A stretch of 64,000 nt of DNA from DATKPE01 sp035524335 (GTDB lineage Bacteria > Bacteroidota > Ignavibacteria > UBA10030 > SZUA-254). The notes beneath the pieces were generated by a model. The model saw nothing but the letters and a program-made list of their open reading frames with translations. It was not told the DNA's origin and did no database searches. Of the stretch, positions 34,821 through 43,205 are shown piece after piece. A program made the translations under genes and the position numbers. The number at the start of each line of letters is the position of its first letter. The stretch's first letter is position 1. The stretch spans positions 4,423-68,422 of the forward strand of contig DATKPE010000018.1 in assembly GCA_035524335.1 (NCBI GenBank), given 5' to 3'.

Positions 34821-34865
34821 AACCGCTCAGCACCGGTTGTAGGAGGAACCCCGGGCTGAGCGGTT
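34821..34865 (-). terminator. Rho-independent terminator after the response-regulator unit
   Basis: Perfect 11-bp stem AACCGCTCAGC (34821-34831) and GCTGAGCGGTT (34855-34865) around a 23-base loop that can itself pair (GGTT with AACC). On the minus strand it is followed by TTTTTATAT. It ends the transcript of the response regulator and the 117-aa gene; it may weakly stop plus-strand transcription as well. Confidence 0.75.
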
Positions 34866-34922
34866 GTTGCAGATACGGGAAAAGGATTCTTGATGCAGTG
34901 CGGTGAGAACGGGCGTGCCGGG

Positions 34923-35276
34923 CTATTCCGATACGACGTGAAGCCGGGACACGGGATCGGCGGTCATCAGAAGCAGTTTTTCAACGTCACGCCGGTGCCG
35001 GGGGTGCAGAATATCGTAGAAGGTATAGTATACCTGAAATTTCTGCAGATGGAGAAGGACGATTTCGGGAAGATCGGCCGGCGTACTCCGGCGGAGTGTA
35101 CTGATCGCGGCGCGGAGGTTTTCGGTCTCCTCCGTAAAAAACGGCTGATGAACCCCGTTGGCAAGACGGATGGCCAGCTGGAGCAGTCCGGGCTTTTCCG
35201 GAACGGTCGTCTCGTCAAAACCAGAATCGAGGGGGGAATATCCGCGGTGATGCAGTTCCATCATAACTGCCCGCAA
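34923..35276 (-). CDS. small unknown protein downstream of the response regulator
   Basis: A 117-aa protein rich in helix-forming residues, with ETENLRAAISTLRRS and LPEIVLLHLQKFQVYYTFYD. The start may be TTG at 35276 or ATG at 35264/35261. I do not recognise a family. It lies 61 bases after the response-regulator stop and 57 bases before a clear terminator on the same strand, which makes it part of that transcript. A frame on the opposite strand overlaps it but has no promoter or context. The lack of a signal peptide points to the cytoplasm. Confidence 0.6.
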   Translation of the reverse strand: MRAVMMELHHRGYSPLDSGFDETTVPEKPGLLQLAIRLANGVHQPFFTEETENLRAAISTLRRSTPADLPEIVLLHLQKFQVYYTFYDILHPRHRRDVEKLLLMTADPVSRLHVVSE

Positions 35277-35337
35277 GATACCGCCGCAACATTACCCGGC
35301 AATAAAGGGAGGGTTACCGAATCATAAATATTTTTGA

Positions 35338-36048
35338 TCACGTCTTCAGCCGGTATCCCACCCGTTTGAGCGTCTCAATGGCATTTCCGTACGCCCCGAG
35401 CTTCTGACGGATTTTGGTGATATGGACGTCGAGGCTGCGGTTCGCCGGATCGATGGTGTTCCGCCAGACGGAGCGAATGAGCTCCTCCCGGCCCACGATC
35501 TGACCCGCGCGGGACGCCAGACAGGCGAGGATCTCAAACTCCTTTTTTGCAAACTGGACCTCGGTTCCGTCGACACGGACGGAATAATTCCTGACGTCGA
35601 TCGTCAGGGGCCCGATGGTGACAGGCTCGTGCGGCATCGGCAGGACGCCGGCATTCGCGTCGGCCAGGCGGAGGGCCGATTCGATCCGCGCAAGGAGTCG
35701 CTTCACCCGGATCGGTTTGGTGAGATAATCGACCGCGCCGATGCCGAGGCCGGTTATTTCATCCACCTCGGAAGTTTTTGCCGTCAGAAAGACGATCGGG
35801 ATGTGCCGGGTCCGCTGGTCCGTTTTGATCCTGCGCGCGACTTCCCACCCGTCCAGACCGGGAAGCATGACGTCGAGAAGAACGAGATCCGGCAGGTGCC
35901 GCACCTCGTCCATCGCTTCATTCCCGTTCACCGCAATGGAAACCCCATAGCCGCTTTTCTCCAGATTGTAGCGGAGGAGCATGACGATGTCGGGATCATC
36001 GTCGACCACCAGGATCGTTCTGGAATCTCCGTTTTTACCTGCTTTCAT
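35338..36048 (-). CDS. OmpR/PhoB-family response regulator
   Basis: A 236-aa two-domain regulator. Receiver domain: RTILVVDDDPDIVMLLRYNL (acidic pocket), DLVLLDVMLPGLDGWEVA (phospho-acceptor Asp), VFLTAKTSEVDEI (Thr) and AVDYLTKPIRVKRLL (Lys). DNA-binding winged helix: VQFAKKEFEILACLASRAGQ and ANRSLDVHITKIRQKLG, the recognition helix of OmpR-type regulators. The ATG at 36048 is preferred because an earlier one at 36078 overlaps a likely -7 box. No histidine kinase gene lies nearby. Three 11-bp-phased repeats lie just upstream, so it probably controls its own promoter. Confidence 0.93.
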   Translation of the reverse strand: MKAGKNGDSRTILVVDDDPDIVMLLRYNLEKSGYGVSIAVNGNEAMDEVRHLPDLVLLDVMLPGLDGWEVARRIKTDQRTRHIPIVFLTAKTSEVDEITGLGIGAVDYLTKPIRVKRLLARIESALRLADANAGVLPMPHEPVTIGPLTIDVRNYSVRVDGTEVQFAKKEFEILACLASRAGQIVGREELIRSVWRNTIDPANRSLDVHITKIRQKLGAYGNAIETLKRVGYRLKT

Positions 36049-36082
36049 AGGGACGTTTCTCCGCTTAAACATATCCATCCGG

Positions 36083-36121
36083 TGTTACTAAATCCTCAAC
36101 AACATGTTACGAATATGTTAA
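36083..36121 (-). promoter_or_regulatory. Pho-box-like direct repeats upstream of the response regulator
   Basis: On the minus strand: TTAACA (36121-36116), GTAACA (36110-36105) and GTAACA (36088-36083), spaced 11 and 22 bases start to start, thus on one face of the helix. TTAACA-N5-TTAACA is the known site of B. subtilis PhoP, and OmpR/PhoB-type regulators bind 11-bp direct repeats. The same type of repeat lies before the CHAD operon. Confidence 0.6.
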
Positions 36122-36168
36122 GGATGGACGGAAAGCGACCCTCACGGTAACCGACCTGAACACAGTCA

Positions 36169-36404
36169 TCACGGCGGCTTCGACTTCAGATTCAGCACGA
36201 ACAGTGCGGCCCGGTATACGGATCCGGCGACCTCAGCGGAATTCCGGATCAGCATCACGGGTGCACGATATCCGCCCACGATCCGGTGGACCAGGGCGGA
36301 TTCGGTTCGCATGATGACAGTGCGGTTCGGTGGAAAGGAGACGGCAATGAGCGAAAGCGGCGGATTGTGGCGGCCGCGGTAAATCCTGGAGGAGAAAGAT
36401 CCTT
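36169..36404 (-). other. possible short coding stretch without a usual start
   Basis: Directly after the GT4 stop, in the frame ending with TGA at 36169-36171, the minus strand reads PLSLIAVSFPPNRTVIMRTE and later VHRIVGGYRAPVMLIRN with GC-rich third positions. The frame has no ATG before residue ~40; the first good ATG leaves only about 40 aa. It may be a small gene with a CTG or coupled start, a decayed gene end, or chance. No family is recognised. Confidence 0.25.
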
Positions 36405-37484
36405 CTAGCGGGAGGTACAGGACCTGAAGACGGCCTCGGTCGATGCGAGCATGGTATCGAAGGAAAATTTCCGGACGACCGTCCGCCGGGCATTGTCCCC
36501 CAGCCGCTTCCGGAGGCCCGGGTCACCCGCCATGAGCAGAATGGCATCCGCGAGTTTTTCGGGCGAGAGGGGCGGGACAAGAATCCCGTCATCGCCGTCG
36601 GAGATGATTTCACGCAGACTGCTGACATCCGATGCGATCACCGGTTTGCCGGCCGCCATCGCCTCAACCGCCGAATAGCCGAATCCTTCCCAGACGGAGG
36701 GCATGAGCAGAAAATCGACGGCGGACAATATTTCCGGCACGTCGTCCCGGTAACCGAGAAGGTCGACGCTCTCCTGCAGGGAATATCTGGCGATAAATTC
36801 TTCGATCATCGGGCGGAGATTACCCTCTCCGGCCACGCAGAATTTCACCCGGGCGCCTCCCGCTCTGACCAGACGAATCGCCTCCAGGAGGGTGGTGATC
36901 CCCTTCTGCGCATCGAGCCGGCCGATGAAACCCGCCACAACTTCGCCGTCCGGCCCGCATTTCCGCGCCCCGCCGGAGGATGTCATGAACGGACGCATAT
37001 CGATCCCCTTCCAGATAACCTCCACCCTCTGATCCGCGAGCCAGGGGGCGCTCTCCAGAAGTGTTTTTTTGGTGGCATGGGAATTCACGATAATCCCCGC
37101 CGCCATATGCCTGAAGAATATTCTGTTGACCAGCGTGTCCTTGATCGGCCTGTCGACTTCCCGGCTGTGCACTACCGGCACTCCCGCGAAATATCCGGCG
37201 ACGCATCCGAGACGGAGCTCCTTCTCCATATTCACGCAGATCAGGTCGATCGCTTCGCGACGGATGATGCGATACAGCCGCAGTATTGCCAGGGGATGAA
37301 AATCACCCGAGAGGTTGACGGGATACAGGTCGGGGGTATCGGGGGCACGCATCAGGAATTCCGCTTCGGGCCGGCAGACGATGCAGGCGCGGTGTCCCCG
37401 GGAGCGGAGGCCCCGGGAAATCTGCGACAACCAGACTTCCCCTCCTCCCCACGATTTTGCCGAGGTGATAAACAGAATGTTCAT
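36405..37484 (-). CDS. glycosyltransferase family 4 (solitary)
   Basis: A 359-aa GT-B enzyme. N-terminal loop MNILFITSAKSWGGGEVWLS; donor domain start VVAGFIGRLDAQKGITTLLE; FCVAGEGNLRPMIEEFI; and the EX7E motif MPSVWEGFGYSAVEAMAAGK. It is complete and of normal length. Unlike the seven glycosyltransferases at the left end, it is alone, between the response regulator and the PAP2 phosphatase, and carries no neighbour that names its product. A role in lipid or surface glycan synthesis is likely. Confidence 0.93.
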   Translation of the reverse strand: MNILFITSAKSWGGGEVWLSQISRGLRSRGHRACIVCRPEAEFLMRAPDTPDLYPVNLSGDFHPLAILRLYRIIRREAIDLICVNMEKELRLGCVAGYFAGVPVVHSREVDRPIKDTLVNRIFFRHMAAGIIVNSHATKKTLLESAPWLADQRVEVIWKGIDMRPFMTSSGGARKCGPDGEVVAGFIGRLDAQKGITTLLEAIRLVRAGGARVKFCVAGEGNLRPMIEEFIARYSLQESVDLLGYRDDVPEILSAVDFLLMPSVWEGFGYSAVEAMAAGKPVIASDVSSLREIISDGDDGILVPPLSPEKLADAILLMAGDPGLRKRLGDNARRTVVRKFSFDTMLASTEAVFRSCTSR

Positions 37485-37537
37485 GCGGATCCCCGAAAAT
37501 CCCCGATTACACCCGGGTGACGGTCAATCATCATATA

Positions 37538-37568
37538 TTGACAAGCGCGCCGAATAAGGATACATCTT
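37538..37568 (+). promoter_or_regulatory. candidate upstream promoter before the PAP2 gene
   Basis: TTGACA (37538-37543), 17-base spacer, TACATCTT (37561-37568). Spacing fits the local pattern but the -7 box is one base off. It would give a second, longer leader for the PAP2 gene. Confidence 0.35.
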
Positions 37569-37653
37569 AGATTAATAATTCGCGATAGCGTTTAATTTCC
37601 CCCCCTCCAGCCTGCAGAAAAGCCGCCTGCCGCCGGAGACCGGATAGCGGAGC

Positions 37654-37684
37654 TTGCGAAACCCGCATCCATTCGCTATCTTTC
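37654..37684 (+). promoter_or_regulatory. promoter of the PAP2 gene
   Basis: TTGCGA (37654-37659), 17-base spacer, TATCTTTC (37677-37684). The -7 box matches the consensus; the -33 part keeps TTG only. A start near 37691 leaves a leader of about 70 bases. Confidence 0.5.
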
Positions 37685-37759
37685 CGGATACCATCAATCC
37701 GGGAGGATGGTATAGCAAACCGAACCCGGCTGGATAACTGACAGGAATACCAACCAGAC

Positions 37760-38653
37760 ATGATCAGACAGACGCGCATCTGGATCCCCCGGACCAGAAC
37801 GTCAATCATCGTGCTCTTGATCTCTCTCTTTGCAGGACGGCCCGCGGAGGTCCGGTGTACCGATAACCGGGTCGATACCGTCGATGCGCGGGTTCTCCTT
37901 CTGCAGACTCAAATGCCCCGCACCCTTCCCCCGCCTGTCTCCGCACCGGAGCCCGCTTTTCTCCCCGGCACATTCACGATGGCCGGAGTCGCGGGCATCA
38001 CCGGACTGGCGATCTACACCGATCAGAGCTCCTATTCCATTCTCAACCGGTGGCGCCGCCACAGCTCGATTCTCAGCCGCATAAGCCCGAACCTCACGAA
38101 GCTGGGCGACGGAGTCTATACCGTTGTACTGTTCGGCGGATTTCTCGGCGCCGGTCTCATCGACGGAAATGCCTCCACACTCAATCTCGGAAAACTCGGA
38201 CTGGAATCGTACGCCGTGAGCGGGATAACCGTTCAACTGCTGAAGTATCTCACCGGAAGGGAACAGCCCGATGCCGCGACAATGCCAAGCGGGAAGTGGT
38301 ACGGACCGCTTTCGTATTTCCGGCGCAATCCCGCCAGGACACGCGGGGTAGCCAGCTTTGATGCGTTTCCCTCGGGACATACCGCGAGCGTTTTCGCGGC
38401 CGCGACGGTCCTCTCCGACTATTATAAAGATCAACCCTGGGTCGCCTACACGTCGTACACCATCGCCTCCGGTGTGGCCGTCAGCCGCGTCATGGAACGC
38501 CAGCACTGGGTGAGCGACTGCTTCGTCGGCGGCGTGATCGGCATCCTCAGCTCGCGCCTTGTCAGCCGGCTGAATGCGTCGCCTTCCTCTGTATCGCTCG
38601 GACCGGCCGTACTCCGGCAGTCGTACGGGCTCAGGCTCGCCCTCAATCTGTAA
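37760..38653 (+). CDS. PAP2 superfamily phosphatase
   Basis: A 297-aa protein. PAP2 motifs: LLKYLTGREQPDAA (a variant of KxxxxxxRP), SFDAFPSGHTASVFAAATV (PSGH) and SRVMERQHWVSDCFVGGVIG (the SRxxxxxHxxxD site). A signal-like first helix (IVLLISLFAGRPAEV) is followed by further hydrophobic segments. The relatives dephosphorylate membrane lipids such as undecaprenyl pyrophosphate or phosphatidic acid on the outer face of the inner membrane. Its neighbours are a GT4 and, after converging repeats, a large T9SS protein. The lipid substrate is not readable. Confidence 0.92.
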   Translation: MIRQTRIWIPRTRTSIIVLLISLFAGRPAEVRCTDNRVDTVDARVLLLQTQMPRTLPPPVSAPEPAFLPGTFTMAGVAGITGLAIYTDQSSYSILNRWRRHSSILSRISPNLTKLGDGVYTVVLFGGFLGAGLIDGNASTLNLGKLGLESYAVSGITVQLLKYLTGREQPDAATMPSGKWYGPLSYFRRNPARTRGVASFDAFPSGHTASVFAAATVLSDYYKDQPWVAYTSYTIASGVAVSRVMERQHWVSDCFVGGVIGILSSRLVSRLNASPSSVSLGPAVLRQSYGLRLALNL

Positions 38654-38699
38654 TCACCGGCTGTAATCACCGGCTGTATCCGGCGGCTGTGCCCGCCGG
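38648..38699. repeat. four 13-bp tandem repeats at the end of the PAP2 gene
   Basis: Units of 13 bases begin at 38648, 38661, 38674 and 38687: CTGTAATCACCGG twice, then CTGTATCCGGCGG and CTGTGCCCGCCGG. The first unit includes the PAP2 stop codon. The last two can fold as CCGGCGG with CCGCCGG and may stop convergent transcription. Confidence 0.7.
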
Positions 38700-38710
38700 C
38701 CGTCCCTCCG

Positions 38711-41700
38711 CTATTTCGTCACCACCATTTTTTTCGTTTCGCTGAAATCCCCAGCAAGAAGCCGGTAGAGGTATATACCGCTCGCCCTCCCGCTCAGGTC
38801 GGCGTGAACGGAATAACTTCCCTGTTCGAACACGCCCTCGGCGGCCGTGAATACTTCCCGGCCAAGCAGGTCATACACCACGAGTCTGAGGGAAGTCTTT
38901 CGCGGTACATCGAACGAAATGGTGGTCGACGGATTGAACGGATTGGGATAATTCTGCCGCAGTGCAAAAGACGCCGGCGCGGTACCGGATGCACCGACGC
39001 GGAGCGCCAATGTTGTCCCGGCCCCGCCTGAAATTACCATTTTTCCCCCGCCGGTCAGACGATGCGATCCGATAATCGTCCCGTTCGCCGATTCGTCCAG
39101 ATAGACAGGTTTGCCGCCCCCCGGCCGGATAGTCCAGGCAATGCTGAGAGGGGGTGCCGCGCCGTGGATCTGAAGAGGACGGACAAGATCGCCCGTGAGA
39201 TCACTGCCGTAGGCCGCGAGCATACTGCCGCCGGTGAAACGGACATCGAATGCCCCCGGAGGCGGCGATGGAGGGAGCAGATAGGCGCCGGGGTCGACAG
39301 TACCGTTGTCGTCCTGCGCGAGGTAGAGCGTCTGCTTCCTGCCCGTTTTGTCGGCAATAACGATTTGCGAAAACTCTTCGGCCGTGCGCGCCGCCGGTCC
39401 GGCCGCGGACATCGGGCCGAGAGGTATCGTACCGGCCGACGTCGTTCTGACCCAGTATCCGTATCCCGGTTGAAGCGTCGTTGCAACGGCATAGCCACCC
39501 GAGGAGTATCCGAACACATTGCCAGTCACGATGCCTCCCGACGGAGCCGGGACCGCGTGATCGGGCCCGCCGATCATGTTCCAGCCTGCAGAGACAGGAA
39601 CATTGACCGACGGAAGACTTGCTCCGCCGATGCGGGGTGAGGAGGCTAACGACATGTTGATCCAATAACCGAGCGCCGGAACGATGGAATCGGCCACCTG
39701 ATATCCGTTGTTGAAGGAAAATGCCGCTGTACCTGCGCCGGGAAACAGGTCGCCGACGAAATTATCCGCGCGGAGCGCCGGATTCGAGACCATGTTCCAT
39801 CCCTGCGAGAGCGCCACCACAACGCCGGTCGGATTCGTCTGGATGTGGAAACAGCTGTCCGGTCCGGGCCAGTTGGAGAGCGGATTCAGCGACGAGACGA
39901 GGGATGAAGCCGGGCCGGTTCCCCGGGCAAAGAGATCGTAGAAGCGGTAATCGCCTCCGACGTTGTCCTTGATTCCCATCGAGGCGGATGCGGGCGACCC
40001 CGGGGAGGATCCGGGAACCACGGTGCCGTAGTAAATATCGAGGATATTGGTTGTTTCATTTAACCGGACCTGAAAATTGAGCCTGGCGGAGGTAAGTCCC
40101 GCGTCGTAATTTGAAAGCACATTTTTCCACTGGATGACGAAGACGCGGTTGGGCGCAGACCCGAGCGTGGCGTACGTAATCTGTCCGCCGCTGGAATTGA
40201 GATCGGCCCACCAGGGTCCGATCGCCTTGGTCGGCCTGTCGGTGGTGCCGAGAGTCGGCGTGAAGTAGGCCGTCAGCTGATCGAGAGTCGACAACCCGAA
40301 CAGCGAGCCGCGGGGTCCGGTACCAAGTTCGGCCCAGCCGTTGGTGCTGATCTGCACCGAATCGTAGACGTGACTGTCGTACGTGAACAGAAACGGAATA
40401 CCGACGGCGAGGACGGCGTCATCCCCCGCCGGTCCTGCCGATCCGCCTGTGATTTCCGTATAGGGGCATGACCCTTTCTCGACGTCGAAGACATAGATGT
40501 CGGGCGCCAGCACAACGGTGTACGTGCCGCTGATCGTATCGTTGGTCGGATCCTGATCGCCCGCGGCTGAAATCGCCTGGGTCGTAAAAACACCGGCGCT
40601 GTCAGCGGTGAACGGAACCCCGAAATTCACCTGCCGGGTCTCTCCGACACCGAGGCCGGGGATGCGCTTGGTGACTGCGTACACCTCCGTGGAACCGGAG
40701 AGGATACGGAATTCGACGTTAAACGAATCGCTCTGAGCCTGGGTACTGAGGCTCCGGAACGACGCAACCGGGGTCATTGGCGTCCCGACGAGGTCGACCC
40801 TTCCCGGCGTCGGCGTCGAGATGGAGAGCACTTTGTAATCGAAATAATTTGCCGGAAATTCGCCGTACATCTTCCGTTCAAACACCCCATTACCGTGCGT
40901 CACGGCCCTGAGCATGCGATTCGAGGGAGAAAGACTCAGGTCCGCAACGATGACACCGTCTGGCAGACCCTGACTGAATCCGGACCAGGTAGTTCCGGCG
41001 TCCGTCGAGACATAAACGCCTAGATCGTTGCCCGCATAGACGATGTTGGTATGAAGCGGATCGACCAGGGCGGCGGTAGTCGGAACGTCGGGAAGACTTC
41101 CGGAAATGTCGTTCCAGGTCGTCCCCGCGTCGGTCGATTTGAAGAAATGATTTCCGCCGAATCCGCCGAATGCGACATACACCCTGCGTGCATCCGATGG
41201 GTCGACGGCGATATCCAGCGGATACCGGTCTGGGAGCGAACCGGTGATGTTTGTCCAGCTGGTCCCGCCGTTCGTGCTTCTGAACAGATGGGCCGTGGTG
41301 ACAATGGGTGCGGTACCGGCATAGACCGTGTCGTTTCCGAGCGTGCCCCTGCTCCCGACGGCGAGCGAGAGGACCGGATTGCCGTCGAGCGGCACACCGC
41401 CGTTGGTGACGGAGAATGAAGAGCCGGCGTCCGCAGATCGATGGATATGAATATCTCCGAAATAAATCGCGTTCGGCGATGCAGACGAGATGACCATCGG
41501 CGAGTTCCATGCGCCGGAATTATCGAAGCCGACGCCGTACGGAAACGTCGATCCCCGATCGGTCGACCGGAACATTGCGCCGCCGTAGCGGTTGACAGCA
41601 TAGACATAATGGTCGTCTGTCGGATTGATGCCGGTCCATCCCGCCTCGTCGCTGGCGCTGGCGTGATCCCAAGTCAGGGAACCGAGATAGCGATAGCCCG

Positions 41701-43099
41701 GAATATGATCCTGCGACTGGCCGATGGCGAGCGTGGAATCCTGCCATGAACTGGAGAACCCGTTGTACAACTGACCGGTGATGAGACCGTAGCCGACATT
41801 GGACCAGGTGGAGCCGAAATCGGTCGACCGGTAGATCCCGTCGTCGCACGCGGAGAATATAATGTTCGGATTCGTCGGATGATGGGCGAACCCGTGATTG
41901 TCGGAATACTCCCCGTTGGCCGCGAAGAAGGATGCACCGCCGTTGATCGATTTACTGATCGGAACCGCCGCCTGGATGATCTGCGTGGAATCGACCGGGT
42001 TGACGGCGACGTAATGCGAATACCAGCCCTGAACCTGGAACAGACCGTCGCCGTTGTGATCATACACAAGCGACCAGTTGTTCCCGAAATCGGTGCTCCG
42101 GAGAAGCATGCCGTGGTCCGTCACGCTGTCGATCCCGACACTCGCGTAGACAGTGGTCGGATTCTTCGCGTACATTTCGAGCAACGCCTTGCCGGCGTAA
42201 TCGGGGAAGCCGCTGACAAATCCCCAGTTGTCCCCGCCGTTCTGGGACCGGTAGACTCCGTACATCTGGCTCTTAAAATCACCGCACGAGATAAGCACCA
42301 TATTCGTATCGAGCGGGTTGACGAGAATATCCTCGACGAGCAGGGCCTGAAAGGAGAGAACCCAGGTAGCTCCCGCGTCGTACGATTTGTAGAGACCCTC
42401 GGATGTGCCTGCATAGATCGTGTTCGGATTGCGGGGGTTGAGAACGATTTTTTCGACACCCGACTGTAACGACAGGCTCCAATCGAGGCTGAGTGACCAC
42501 GTGAGACCTCCATCGGTCGTTTTGAGTATCCCGATGCCGTAACTTCCCCTTGTGGTTCTGATCACCTGTCCGCCGATCGCCTCCTGGTACTGATACACCT
42601 CCCCGCTTCCGATGTACATGACGTTCGTGTCGACCGGATTGATCGCGATCGAACCGACGCCCCGCACGGGATAGCCGGTGATCACCTGCTGCCAGTCACC
42701 CCCGAGCCCACCGTTGTTCGATCGCCAGAGACCTCCGCTTGCCGAACCGAGATATACCGTGGAGGGATTGAGGGGATTGATGGCGACCGAAAGCGCTCTT
42801 CCCTGGAGGTTCAGGGGCCCGATCGGATTCCATATTGCCGCCGTGTTTACTGCCGCACCGAGGTCTTTATGGCGGGCTTTCGCTTCGACGTAGGACCGAT
42901 AGTACTTCCCGGCAGGAATATCGGCGGCCGGGTAGGCACGTGCCCGGGTCCAGAAATCGAGGGCCGCCATCGCCCCGGTCCTGTCTTCCCGCTCCTCACG
43001 AGGGCGGAGACCCTCCCGCTCTTCCGATAGTTTCAGCATCCATGCAAAGGAGAGGATGACGACGAGAATCAAAAAACCCGTTTTGAGAAAATTTGACAC
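38711..43099 (-). CDS. large T9SS-secreted BNR/sortilin-type propeller protein
   Basis: A 1462-aa protein with an N-terminal signal (LKTGFLILVVILSFAWMLKL). From ~90 to ~760 it has many propeller repeats with WRSNNGG, FRSTNGGTSW, FKSTDAGTTW and ADNPVD-like linkers. Beta-rich segments follow. Residues ~1095-1225 carry two copies of a module, QGWNMVSNPALR...GYWIN and AGWNMIGGPDH...GYWVR. The T9SS sorting domain starts near 1375: FALRQNYPNPFNPSTTISFD and ends SETKKMVVTK. The start is GTG (43099) with AAAGGAG 7 bases upstream; a nearby ATG is out of frame. It is exported and probably anchored at or released from the surface. Confidence 0.92.
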   Translation of the reverse strand: MSNFLKTGFLILVVILSFAWMLKLSEEREGLRPREEREDRTGAMAALDFWTRARAYPAADIPAGKYYRSYVEAKARHKDLGAAVNTAAIWNPIGPLNLQGRALSVAINPLNPSTVYLGSASGGLWRSNNGGLGGDWQQVITGYPVRGVGSIAINPVDTNVMYIGSGEVYQYQEAIGGQVIRTTRGSYGIGILKTTDGGLTWSLSLDWSLSLQSGVEKIVLNPRNPNTIYAGTSEGLYKSYDAGATWVLSFQALLVEDILVNPLDTNMVLISCGDFKSQMYGVYRSQNGGDNWGFVSGFPDYAGKALLEMYAKNPTTVYASVGIDSVTDHGMLLRSTDFGNNWSLVYDHNGDGLFQVQGWYSHYVAVNPVDSTQIIQAAVPISKSINGGASFFAANGEYSDNHGFAHHPTNPNIIFSACDDGIYRSTDFGSTWSNVGYGLITGQLYNGFSSSWQDSTLAIGQSQDHIPGYRYLGSLTWDHASASDEAGWTGINPTDDHYVYAVNRYGGAMFRSTDRGSTFPYGVGFDNSGAWNSPMVISSASPNAIYFGDIHIHRSADAGSSFSVTNGGVPLDGNPVLSLAVGSRGTLGNDTVYAGTAPIVTTAHLFRSTNGGTSWTNITGSLPDRYPLDIAVDPSDARRVYVAFGGFGGNHFFKSTDAGTTWNDISGSLPDVPTTAALVDPLHTNIVYAGNDLGVYVSTDAGTTWSGFSQGLPDGVIVADLSLSPSNRMLRAVTHGNGVFERKMYGEFPANYFDYKVLSISTPTPGRVDLVGTPMTPVASFRSLSTQAQSDSFNVEFRILSGSTEVYAVTKRIPGLGVGETRQVNFGVPFTADSAGVFTTQAISAAGDQDPTNDTISGTYTVVLAPDIYVFDVEKGSCPYTEITGGSAGPAGDDAVLAVGIPFLFTYDSHVYDSVQISTNGWAELGTGPRGSLFGLSTLDQLTAYFTPTLGTTDRPTKAIGPWWADLNSSGGQITYATLGSAPNRVFVIQWKNVLSNYDAGLTSARLNFQVRLNETTNILDIYYGTVVPGSSPGSPASASMGIKDNVGGDYRFYDLFARGTGPASSLVSSLNPLSNWPGPDSCFHIQTNPTGVVVALSQGWNMVSNPALRADNFVGDLFPGAGTAAFSFNNGYQVADSIVPALGYWINMSLASSPRIGGASLPSVNVPVSAGWNMIGGPDHAVPAPSGGIVTGNVFGYSSGGYAVATTLQPGYGYWVRTTSAGTIPLGPMSAAGPAARTAEEFSQIVIADKTGRKQTLYLAQDDNGTVDPGAYLLPPSPPPGAFDVRFTGGSMLAAYGSDLTGDLVRPLQIHGAAPPLSIAWTIRPGGGKPVYLDESANGTIIGSHRLTGGGKMVISGGAGTTLALRVGASGTAPASFALRQNYPNPFNPSTTISFDVPRKTSLRLVVYDLLGREVFTAAEGVFEQGSYSVHADLSGRASGIYLYRLLAGDFSETKKMVVTK

Positions 43100-43205
43100 G
43101 GCATTTCTCCTTTCATTCTGATGCGGAAGATTGGACGCTTTGGCGACTGCCGGAAGGCAGGCGTACCGGAATGTACCGATTTACAAGATAAGAAACACAG
43201 GCAGT

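Noticed and set aside
34890..35327. Plus-strand frame of 145 codons
   Set aside because: It is opposite the 117-aa gene that fits the response-regulator transcript and ends before a minus-strand terminator. The plus frame has no promoter.
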